A DNA stretch of 10,457 nt from Euperipatoides rowelli (taxonomy: Eukaryota > Onychophora > Udeonychophora > Euonychophora > Peripatopsidae): NCBI GenBank assembly GCA_003024985.2, contig PXIH01S0007100.1; one strand, 5' to 3'. The notes under the pieces are model-generated. The model saw nothing but the letters and a program-made list of their open reading frames with translations. It was not told where the DNA came from and did not search any database. The translations under genes and the position numbers were made by a program. Shown here piece after piece: positions 1 through 7,133 of the stretch (the stretch's first letter is position 1; each line of letters opens with the position of its first letter).

Positions 1-180
1 ATAAGAAACTATATAGTTATGACCAGAATGATAGGATGGGGGACCCATAGGCTCGGTAAAGGTAAACCAGAGAACTATATAGGGATGCTAAATGGAAACA
101 AAATGAGCCTACAACTAAAAAAAAAAAAGCTATCAAATTTTAAAAAGGCTGGCTACGGCTCTGGGGTCAATGGCCCTTGA
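1..180 (+). other. Unassigned open frame at the left edge
   Basis: Frame 1 is open from the window edge to a TGA at 178-180 (59 codons), with an ATG at 19. The reading is rich in Lys, Gly and Asn and matches no family I recognise. It runs through a 12-base A tract near 117-128, which gives a Lys run, and into the G+C-rich island that follows. An open frame of this size in A-rich DNA can arise by chance. It could also be the end of an exon or element lying mostly outside the window. A 12-nt palindrome (AACTATATAGTT) sits at 7-18, and its core recurs near 72-82. Confidence 0.15.
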
Positions 181-215
181 CCATTCTCAGCCGCGGACCC
201 AAAGGGCAGCCATGC
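146..215. other. G+C-rich island with a small hairpin
   Basis: About 70 bases are clearly richer in G and C than the surrounding DNA and contain several CpGs. A short perfect inverted repeat, GGTCAA then a 6-nt loop then TTGACC, lies at 165-182. The island ends where similarity to the LINE reverse transcriptase begins (about 216). It may therefore be the host side of a 5' truncation junction, or a piece of another element. No function is assigned. Confidence 0.4.
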
Positions 216-911
216 CAATACTTGGTGAAAACAAAACTAACGCAATTTGGCAAGAAAAATAATAAATATAAGTATTTTATTAACAATAAGGAAATAATAA
301 ATTGTGATGTGATTAAAGATCTTGGGGTGACTTTTCAAAAAGATCTTAGTTTCAAGGAACACATTATTTGTATAGCCTAAGTAGCAGAATCAAAAAAGTT
401 TTTGGCTTTACTAAAAATAATATTTCTATGTTAGACTCTGAGATTTTTACAATAATTTATAAATTTTATATACAACCGATTGTTATGACTCTGATGTTAG
501 ACTTTACAATAACAGAGCTGTACAAAAAGGGTTGGATTCTATCTTTAGATATATGACGAAGAGAATTATTAACTTTAAAAACACGAGTTACAATGAAAGA
601 TTGGCTAAATTAAAATTAGTAAAGTCTAGTTTAAGATTTGTGGTTAATGATTTGGTCTTCTTATTCAGAGAGATAGTTATAAAAAAAATGTGAATAACTT
701 ATTTACTATTAATTATAGACTTAATATAAGACGCCATAAATTCTGTGTAAAGTTGGGGTATACCAAATGCAGATTGCTATCTGAATCTGTTTTCAGAAGG
801 AATGTAAATTTGTGGAATAACATTCTGAAAGATATGATGGAATTGAGTTATGTGAAGTTTAAGAGAGAAATTGAAAATTATGTTGTACAATGGGAGATAG
901 ATAGGAGATAG
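216..911 (+). pseudogene. Dead LINE: C-terminal part of a Jockey/CR1-type reverse transcriptase
   Basis: This is the end of the reverse transcriptase (RT) ORF of a non-LTR retrotransposon, the enzyme that copies element RNA at a nicked target. Recognisable blocks lie in order but in different frames. Frame 3 (about 216-370) has the palm-end motif IKDLGVTFQKDLSFKEHI. Frame 2 (about 380-486) has SSRIKKVFGF and FTIIYKFYIQPIV. Frame 1 (481-693) has a thumb-like RYMTKRIINF and YNERLAKLKL. Frame 3 (690-911) has RRHKFCVKLG and the terminal ESVFRRNVNLWNNI block typical of Jockey/CR1/L2-like elements. At least three frameshifts and a TGA at 691-693 break the ORF. The endonuclease and catalytic RT motifs are absent upstream, so the copy is 5'-truncated or rearranged near 216. 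The clade is a judgement from motif style; Jockey versus CR1/L2 is not settled. Confidence 0.9.
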
Positions 912-1104
912 AGAGTGTTGGTGGGATAGTGGAGTGGGTTTTGTTTTTGTAAATGTGTGGTTATTTTTTGGAAATGTTTGTTGGGATATCTGTATTTTGT
1001 GATTAGTATTTTGTTGTATTTATCATATAATGTATTCATATGTGTTGAACACCTATGATGTAAAGGCTATGTCCTAAATCTAATGTTTAATAAATAAATA
1101 AATA
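912..1104 (+). mobile_element. LINE 3' UTR and TAAA-repeat tail
   Basis: After the TAG stop ending at 911 come about 175 non-coding bases, G/T-rich at first (912-1020), then TAAAGGCTATGTCC and a tail of repeated TAAA units (about 1089-1104). Jockey-order elements commonly end in short A-rich repeats rather than pure poly(A), so this is read as the true 3' end of the LINE above. A shorter retroposon is inserted in the tail. Confidence 0.75.
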
Positions 1105-1113
1105 AGTATAGTC
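1100..1113 (+). repeat. Target-site duplication, left copy
   Basis: AAATAAGTATAGTC is repeated exactly at 1373-1386. The first few bases are A-rich and could match by chance, but GTATAGTC is specific. The two copies bracket an A-tailed segment, as expected for a duplication made by LINE-type insertion. Confidence 0.75.
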
Positions 1114-1372
1114 GCTGTAAGACCATGCTATTGTGGTCATATACAGTCAAGTAGTATTCACACAGGATTTTTCTGTGAATTGTAGGATTAATATGAAGGT
1201 AGCAGACTATAGGAACGTACAAAGGATTCTCTTGAGATCATTTAACCTTGCGTCATTGTTGTATCCAGAATCGACAATTGTAAATATGTAAATATATTAT
1301 GTAAATAAAGTACTTGCTTCTCCCAAGTCAGGAGAAGCAACAATATATTTAAAAAAAATAAAGTTAAAAAAA
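1114..1372 (+). mobile_element. Short A-tailed retroposon (SINE or truncated LINE)
   Basis: A 259-bp segment lies between exact 14-bp direct repeats and ends in an interrupted A tract (about 1350-1372). These are the marks of LINE-mediated insertion. No coding sequence and no tRNA-type A/B boxes were found, so it may be a 5'-truncated LINE tail, a SINE of another origin, or a retrocopied structured RNA. It holds two hairpins: an imperfect one at about 1157-1179 (ATTCACACAG with CTGTGAAT) and a perfect 10-bp stem at 1314-1340. AATAAAG at about 1304 precedes the second hairpin. An alternative reading as a solo LTR, with TGTAAGA at 1116 and a CAACA end near 1342, is weaker because no short duplication flanks those ends. 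Confidence 0.65.
1314..1340 (+). repeat. Perfect 10-bp stem-loop
   Basis: TTGCTTCTCC (1314-1323) pairs perfectly with GGAGAAGCAA (1331-1340) across a 7-nt loop. It lies just upstream of the A-rich end of the inserted retroposon, where 3'-end structures recognised by LINE reverse transcriptases can occur. That role is inference. Confidence 0.85.
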
Positions 1373-1386
1373 AAATAAGTATAGTC
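1373..1386 (+). repeat. Target-site duplication, right copy
   Basis: This is the second exact copy of AAATAAGTATAGTC, immediately after the poly(A) of the 1114-1372 insert. Confidence 0.75.
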
Positions 1387-2175
1387 ACCTCCTATAGTTA
1401 GAATTGAGCATAATTCTATTGTCTATTGATTATTATTTCAAAATGACATTTCCAGTTGCTTATTTTTTTTAGACAAGACTGGATATGTTTGCGTTCTGGA
1501 CTTATCAATAGTATGGATTGACAATATTTCTATTCCGCTAAGTTAATAAGAATCAAACATCCCCCCCCCCCCCAACATTTTTATTAAAATTGTTTTTTAA
1601 GTTTCAATAACATTTGTGAGAATCTTTGGGAATAAGGCTAAATTTACATTTCAACAAAAGTAATAATATTTAAGAGTGGTCAAATACAGAAAATTAAAGA
1701 AACAAACAACAAAATCTTTGGAGAGTGTTGAATAACTTTGATATAATAGACATTTATGGGGAATGATGATCTTTATGTTTTTGTTATACATGATTGGAGG
1801 AATATTCTGTATATATGGTTATGTTATTTGAATTTTTCATTGTGTCATTTCTGGATCATGAATCTAGCATGCTTTGTAGGTTGGTTATTTTTACTTACCC
1901 AGCTAAGGGTTGAATTTTTTTGATTTTTTCTTAAAACATAGTATGTATGAATTATCTTTTCCCTCCAGGATATTGCTGTGTACAAGTTTTATATTTTTGA
2001 TTCAATATATGTTTTAGTATAAAAAAACAACAAAAACTCTCAATTTCAGCTTCAATTTTATTTACAAGACATTTAGACAAAGTATATATTTTTTCATTCA
2101 TAAAATATTTTATTTCCTTAAATTTTATTTACTCATAGACCTTATGAATCCAGAAAATAAGTGGAAATTTTACTA
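1387..2175. other. Non-coding stretch
   Basis: I see no gene here. It is AT-rich sequence with a run of 13 C at 1561-1573, striking in such an A+T-rich region and prone to length change in sequencing. A T-rich tract ending in AG at about 1473, followed by a 24-codon open stretch, resembles a splice acceptor. It lacks a convincing donor and matches no known protein, so no exon is called. Confidence 0.6.
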
Positions 2176-2452
2176 GCGTCTGGATCTCAGACTTCATCTT
2201 ACCTTTTTTACCCAAATCAGGCAATCAGAGGGCTGCTTACATTCTATCTGCAAGCCAACCTCTGATTTTATTGATTACTTATTTTTAATATAATATAATA
2301 CTTAAGCTGGAGTAGGAATGAGGGTATTTGTTAAGGTTATAGATCCATTAATTTTCTATTATATTCATGTTGTACATAGGGTCAGGATACGGTTAAGGAT
2401 TAAAGATCCTTTAATTGGCTGAAGGGTAGGTTGAAGTCTGAAATCCAGACGC
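2176..2452 (+). mobile_element. TIR element (MITE), copy 1
   Basis: A 277-bp non-coding element has 21-bp terminal inverted repeats. The left end starts GCGTCTGGATCTCAGAC (2176-2196) and the right end is its complement (2432-2452), with one mismatch. TA flanks both ends (2174-2175 and 2453-2454), matching the duplication made by Tc1/mariner-type transposases. Each repeat can itself fold, because GTCTG and CAGAC pair across 5 bases. Inside, AATCAGAGG (2223-2231) and CCTCTGATT (2259-2267) form a stem around the core CATTCTATCTGCAAG (2240-2254). An inverted copy lies at 6871-7105. There is no transposase gene, so it would depend on an enzyme encoded elsewhere. The similarity of the ends continues a few bases outward (AAATTTT), so the boundary is likely but not certain. 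Confidence 0.85.
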
Positions 2453-2469
2453 TAATGAAATTTTATCAA

Positions 2470-2735
2470 ATTGGAATATATTAAACTTCAATCAAACATT
2501 AAGAAAACTTCATATTGCAAACTTTAATCAAAGCAATCAATCTTCAATAAATCTTCATTCAAAAAAAAGAAAACTGCAATCAAGTTTCAATCAATAGAAA
2601 ACTACAATCAAGTTTCAATCAGTCAGAAAGACATAAAAACATTACAATCAAGTGTGAATTAAAGTGGTTAAAGTTTAACAAAACTTCATAATCAAATAAG
2701 TCAAGTTGTAAGAAAACTTCACAATCAGACAATTA
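2470..2735 (+). repeat. Degenerate CAATCAA-rich tandem repeat region
   Basis: Variants of CTTCAATCAA, GAAAACTTCA and ACAATCAAGT recur at irregular spacing, suggesting a decayed minisatellite. The clearest part is a 28-bp unit occurring twice in tandem (2569-2596 and 2597-2624), differing at a few positions and sharing CAATCAAGTTTCAATCA. It starts just outside TIR copy 1. The spacing is irregular and units vary in length, so this is not a CRISPR array. Confidence 0.6.
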
Positions 2736-2739
2736 TTTT

Positions 2740-3809
2740 TAAAAAGCCTAATTTAATTAAGGCATTAAATTATTTCTGAAGATCAAGGACCCAAGATGAA
2801 CAATAAGAGCATGATTTCAAGCATGAAGTGTGAATCTTAGATCTATTGACTAAACAAGCACAGTACTTCTGCCTGTTATGACACCTCAGGTAGCCTACAC
2901 CTTAGTTGACAAACACATTTTCAATATAGTTTTAGCCAAAAATTAAATTTTTTATTAAAATTCCTAAAAAGTAATGTAGATCATATCTATTTCCAGAATA
3001 GTTTATGATGTATATGAAAAACATCTTGAATAAGAAAGTTAGAATGGAGCATTTTTAGTAAGTCTTATTTGATATCATTTGCTGGAATTATGTTACTTTG
3101 TATTTGTGAAAACATACTGTATTTGCCTAAGGGAGGTCCTTTTAATTTTTCAAACCACTTAGTATTAAACATCCTTCAAACTCCAGATCATGATGTGACC
3201 TACCCCATGTATCTTGGACAAAATAACATGAAAGTTACAATCTTATTCCAAGTCTGGGAATATTGTTTTCAGTAATGTTAATCAGTTAAATATGATTACA
3301 ACAATGGGGATAATGTAAATAAATCAATAGTGAATTCCAATAATGATTGAGGGAAATAAGAAAAGTGTATATTAATTTCTATAGTTTTTATAATGTTGAT
3401 AAATAATGTGGGCAGAATGGAAAAGAAAAATTATGTTGTGTTGAGTAATGTGAATAGATCATTATGCACGATCAGTTCTAAACTTTGATAGACATTACAA
3501 ATGATGTGTCAATTGATTAACCAATTCCACTCCAATGGCGATTATAAGTAACCATTTTTTCTTTACAATTTAACAATATTCTACAATCATTGTTAGCCTT
3601 ATAAATGCTTTAAATTGGTAAAATTTATGTTTAAAAGAACTAAAATTTATTTGTTTTTAATCATACCAAACGATTAAAAAAATTAAAATCAGGGTATTTA
3701 CAAGAATTCAATCAATATGATGTGATTAAATCATTAGGGAACGTTAAGTTATGCAATAATGGATTATAATTATGTATTAAATGATTTAGGTGGTGTCCAG
3801 GTAAAATGT
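2740..3809. other. Non-coding stretch
   Basis: No supported gene or RNA was found. A 68-codon open frame at 3069-3275 has no recognisable domain, no initiator context and no flanking splice signals, and is treated as chance. The rest is AT-rich with scattered ATGATT- and AATCA-type words but no clear repeat unit. Confidence 0.6.
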
Positions 3810-4215
3810 TGTAGTGAAATAAGTTATTTCATACAAGTGTGTAACTAAAATGAGAAAGGTTTTTAGTGCATTGTGGGATTTTGTGTGGCACATGTTTCTT
3901 TGTGAGTATAATGGCTACCAATAGCTGCATGAATGGAGCAGCAGAATTAATAATGGTGCAATGGAATAATATACCAGTAAAGATAGAAATCTAATTGATA
4001 TTCTTTGTGGAAGTTAGTAAATTACTTAGTGATGTTATTTTTCTTTGTGAGCAATGTGAAATGCAAATAAGCTTTGGGTTGATGCCTCATGACTTAACCA
4101 TGTGCAAGTCATATTGTGTAAATTGATTTATGATCTAATTTTGAATATTGATTAAAGTTTAAGGTGCGATTATATCTACTGAGTGTTATTGGATTATTAT
4201 TGATAATACTTAACA
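3810..4215 (+). mobile_element. Probable 5' LTR of a Gypsy-type element
   Basis: The segment begins TGTAGTG (3810) and ends TTAACA (4215), giving the TG...CA ends of an LTR. A primer binding site follows directly. It is about 406 bp, normal for a Gypsy LTR. A 7-bp inverted repeat (GAAATAA/TTATTTC, 3816-3830) lies near the start. TATAAT occurs near 3908. ATTAAA near 4151, followed by a GT-rich stretch, could be a polyadenylation signal. The right boundary is supported by the primer site. The left boundary is inferred, because no second LTR copy was found in the window to prove it. Confidence 0.45.
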
Positions 4216-4226
4216 TGGTAGCAGAG
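4216..4226 (+). other. Primer binding site, initiator tRNA-Met type
   Basis: TGGTAGCAGAG is complementary to the 3' end of animal initiator tRNA-Met (ending CTCTGCTACCA), and matching continues weakly for a few bases. LTR elements start minus-strand DNA synthesis at such a site directly after the 5' LTR. It lies only about 30 bp before reverse transcriptase coding sequence, so the usual leader, gag and protease are missing. Confidence 0.55.
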
Positions 4227-4255
4227 AGTAGTTCCTAATAAAGAAATTTCAATAG

Positions 4256-4934
4256 ACTTTTGAATTACCTCTGGGACCCACAAATAGACTACTGTTTGGT
4301 ATATTATCTGCACCAGTGAACCTTCAACAGATCATGGACAATATCTTGTGTGGTAGTGATAATATTTCTAGCTATGTTGATATCCTTATCATCCGCACAG
4401 ATGTTAATAATCATATATTTGACTTAAAAAGGTTTTTACTACTCTGCAAAAAGCAGGAGTTTGTCTCAACTTGGATAAGTGCACATTTTTCAAAAACCAG
4501 TAGAATACTTAGAACACATTAAATTTGAAGGTATACACCTCGCTCCTTCAAAGACAAAGTCAATTATAGATGCCCTATTATCAAAAAGTACAGATCAATT
4601 AAGATATATTATTGGTTTGATAAACTATTATCAAAAATTTATTCCTGCTTTGATATTAAAAACTGCTAGTCTAAATGTGCTGTTAGGGAAAAACATTAAA
4701 TGGAATGGATTGAGTAAATAAATTTCAGTAAATAAAGGAAACAATTACTTGTAATAAATTCCAAACTCATTATAACCCCGCATTACTCATAGTAATAGCT
4801 GATACATGCCTCCTTGGGGACTAGGCACTGTCTTGTCACATACATTACCAGATAGCACTGAAAAATCCTTAATATTTGCCTCACAGTCATTATTAGCCAG
4901 TGAAAAGAACTATTCTATTGTGATGAATTTGTGA
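4256..4934 (+). pseudogene. Ty3/Gypsy pol relic: reverse transcriptase to RNase H
   Basis: Part of a Gypsy-type polyprotein is readable in several frames. Frame 2 (4256 to about 4450) has LLFGILSAP and QQIMDNILCG, then YVDIL where the family has a YVDD-type catalytic box, so one catalytic aspartate codon is missing. Frame 1 (about 4450-4494) has LNLDKCTFF. Frame 3 (about 4494-4721) has KPVEYLEHI, HLAPSKTKSIIDA and the highly typical LINYYQKFIP. After stops at 4719 and 4729, frame 1 resumes with HYNPALLIVIADT, the start of an RNase H domain, to a TAG at 4822. Frame 3 then gives VLSHTLPDSTEKS and FASQSLLASEKNY, ending in TGA at 4932. Gag, protease, the first part of RT, the rest of RNase H and integrase are absent. 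It cannot encode an active enzyme. Clade within Ty3/Gypsy was not determined. Confidence 0.92.
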
Positions 4935-5345
4935 TGTATTACGAATGCATGACTACATGATAATGCTACCAATAATCGTAGTATAGTTTAGAACAGCTAC
5001 AGTATAGTGTTAGTTAGGTAGAACTAGCAATAATTGAAAGTAAGGTTGAAGCGCTTATCTTGCATTTGTATTTATTTATCACTTTAGGGCACTAAAACTT
5101 GGAATCTCGTTTCTGGTTACCGCTCGCGTCAAAATATTTACGCTGCGTCAAACGTTTTTTATGCTATTTTTTAAAAAAAATAAAAAAATTCACCCGCATC
5201 AGATTCTTTCTAGGCTATATATTAAGAAAGTTTTTGATCAGCCAAATTTCTAAAAAATATAATTACAATGCAAATAAATTTGCAGTGTAGTTATTATATT
5301 GCACATGCTTAAAAATAATACTAGAGATCAGTAAGCAAATAGAAG
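4935..5345. other. Non-coding stretch with a CpG cluster
   Basis: No continuation of the Gypsy element (integrase, 3' LTR) is visible. The notable part is about 5107-5154, with seven CpGs in under 50 bp and GCGTCAAA occurring twice (around 5127 and 5146), against a nearly CpG-free background. A 63-codon frame at 5099-5290 has a Phe/Lys-rich, A/T-driven reading without a recognisable domain and is not called a gene. Confidence 0.55.
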
Positions 5346-5799
5346 TATAGGGAGGTGACTTTCCTATTCGCTGACATTATGAAAATGTAGTCAGGGCGTG
5401 GCCAAGCAGCATTTTGGTTCACTAACACATTAAAAATCATTGTAGTTCTTAACATATTATAGTAATATTTTTTTAGAATTATGAATGTAAAATTTATTTT
5501 AATAATATATAGAAATAAATATATTATTATCTCCATTATTGTTTCTCAGTTTCTATAGAATATAAAGTTTAAGATGATTTCCAAAGTAGTTTAGGTAAAT
5601 AATTACCGTAAGCTAACAAGTTTTTTTTGTTATAAAGAAGACGTAAGTATAATTTATTGTTCAAATTTAATTAAAAGAAATCCAGAAACAAAATTAACAA
5701 TACAAGCTAAAATTATACATAAAGTAAATAATATTACAATAAAAATATATGCATTAATTCACAATCATTTCTCACTTCTATCATTCCACATTTCTAAGA
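5346..5799. other. Non-coding stretch
   Basis: No gene was identified. TATAGGGAGGTGACT (5346-5360) resembles, in inverted orientation, the sequence just after the retroposon at 1383-1396, with one base of difference. A short G+C-rich patch around 5393-5410 (CAGGGCGTGGCC) interrupts AT-rich DNA. A minus-strand frame at 5321-5536 looks like chance. Confidence 0.5.
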
Positions 5800-5973
5800 C
5801 CCCCCCCCCCCCTCTTCAAATGATTCTGTATATTAAAAAAAACATAAGTACCGGTAGGTTTAATTTTTAATACTAAAATTTATAGACTTATAAGTTACTT
5901 AAAATGTTACTTGTTTTTTTTTTAAAGGAGGGGGGTGTACCTCATCTAAAAATCTGAGTTAATACCCCCCCCC
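5800..5973. repeat. C/G homopolymer tracts in inverted orientation
   Basis: Thirteen C at 5800-5812 are followed by TCTTCAAA, and TTTAAAGGAGGGGGG ends at 5935. The two are imperfect reverse complements about 100 bp apart. A run of nine C at 5965-5973 can also pair with the G run across a 27-nt loop (GGGGGGT with ACCCCCC). The first pair could be ends of a small decayed TIR element, or simply homopolymers that happen to pair. No flanking duplication was found. Confidence 0.5.
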
Positions 5974-6106
5974 TGTCCAATATTTGAAAATGAATTACCA
6001 GAAACTAAACTATATTGTAACTTTTAGTGCCTTTATTAATTTGTCAAATTGTGTTTTTATTATATCTAATCACTAACTGCAGAAAGGGGACATCTAACAT
6101 TGTTTC

Positions 6107-6131
6107 AGAAAATGACATTTTGTCATTTTCT
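6107..6131 (+). repeat. Perfect 11-bp hairpin
   Basis: AGAAAATGACA (6107-6117) and TGTCATTTTCT (6121-6131) are exact reverse complements separated by TTT. No T-run or gene lies next to it that would make it a terminator, and no function is assigned. Confidence 0.8.
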
Positions 6132-6413
6132 TATACTTTAGACACAAACTCATCATTTACTGAAGATAGAAGTCATTTGTGAACCTGCAAAAGCCTTAAA
6201 TAATTCATTAAACATTTGATTTACCACATAAACGGGATATCTACTTCAAAAGTCCCATTCCTGAAAGTAAATTGAATAAATCATACCAGACTGTGCTACT
6301 AGCAGCGGTCACCATTACTGTTTAGATTTGTGCAGGATATGTTTGTATTGTAAAATTTTAAATATCTAATTTTGTTAGGTTTGGTATTGTCAATATTATA
6401 AGTATAGCTGTAA

Positions 6414-6669
6414 AAAGGAAGAAAGATATTATTAAAAAAGCATGTTTACAAATGGAATGGAATAAAAAAGAAGTGTGCCGGTCAAAATATAAACCATGTA
6501 ATTGAAGTGGTGAGAAATGATATATCCAAAGCCACAAAACTAAAATTTTTAGGAAAGTGATTTAATAGTAAATGTTATAAAACATGTTGATGATTTTTTA
6601 ATTTTTCAAAATGCTCTGCCATCTTTGGACAGAATCATAAAATATTTTGATATGAGCTCCCCCAGGTGA
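6414..6669 (+). pseudogene. Possible transposon coding remnant, two short frames
   Basis: Two adjoining open stretches differ by a frameshift. Frame 3 (6414-6560, TGA) contains CAGQNINHVIEVV, which loosely resembles the C-x-x-H-x-[LI]-N block of hAT-type transposases, although the usual His is Gln here. Frame 1 (6553-6669, TGA) contains HVDDFLIF followed by PSLDRIIKYF, which loosely resembles a reverse transcriptase V-D-D active-site segment. The two resemblances point to different families, both stretches are short, and neither is convincing alone. It is recorded because the codon pattern looks more protein-like than the surrounding AT-rich DNA. Confidence 0.2.
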
Positions 6670-6870
6670 CAAATAAGTAAACTATTTAAAAATATTTTTT
6701 CTAAAAGTGTGGCTTTGGAATTTATCATTCTCATCTCTTCAATTGTCCATTATCAATATACATATATGGATTATAGTGCATTATACTTGTCCAATTGAAC
6801 AAATGGTTCACCGATGGGTATCTTATGAATTTGGTCATATAACTGAGCAAGATAGGTTAAGTGATGACTA

Positions 6871-7105
6871 ACATCTGGATCTCAGACCAACATTGTTATG
6901 CATCATATTAGATGAACTACTAACTTAACCATACACTGACCCTAACACTGATCCTAACTCCAACATAACTATTAAAGCGTATTAAGAAATAAATAATAAA
7001 TAAAATAACAACCAATCAGAGGTCATCTTGCAGATAGAATGCATGTTGAGCTCCGATTGGCTGTTTTGGGGTGGGATGACAGTGTCGAGTCTTAGATCCA
7101 GATGC
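6871..7105 (-). mobile_element. TIR element (MITE), copy 2, inverted
   Basis: This is a 235-bp relative of the element at 2176-2452, on the opposite strand. The ends are ACATCTGGATCTCAGACC (from 6871) and, on the minus strand, GCATCTGGATCTAAGAC (from 7105). Left flank is TA (6869-6870); right flank is TT where TA is expected, consistent with one later change. The core CATTCTATCTGCAAG is identical to copy 1 (complement at 7027-7041). The internal stem is kept, with CCAATCAGAG (7012-7021) against CTCCGATTGG (7051-7060). The rest is diverged and about 40 bp shorter, so the copies are old. No protein is encoded. Confidence 0.82.
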
Positions 7106-7133
7106 TTTATAAGTAACAGATGATCTGAGACTC
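7087..7133 (+). repeat. TIR-like motif repeated outside copy 2
   Basis: GAGTCTTAGATC (7087-7098), inside the right end of TIR copy 2, is matched in inverted orientation by GATCTGAGACTC (7122-7133), which lies outside the element. Eleven of 12 positions pair. It may be the end of another nested copy or show that the element extends further than called. Confidence 0.55.

Noticed and set aside
1116-1342. Solo LTR reading of the inserted retroposon
   Set aside because: No 4-6 bp duplication at these ends, whereas the 14-bp duplications and A tail fit LINE-mediated insertion.
1456-1552. Possible exon after a T-rich AG acceptor
   Set aside because: Only a short open stretch to a stop, no donor and no protein similarity recognised.
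2470-2735. CRISPR array
   Set aside because: Units vary in sequence and spacing without unique spacers, and the DNA is clearly eukaryotic.
3069-3275. 68-codon open frame
   Set aside because: No recognisable domain, splice signals or codon pattern above the AT-rich background; lengths like this occur by chance.
5321-5536. 71-codon minus-strand frame
   Set aside because: Low-complexity N-terminus and no similarity recognised; most likely chance.
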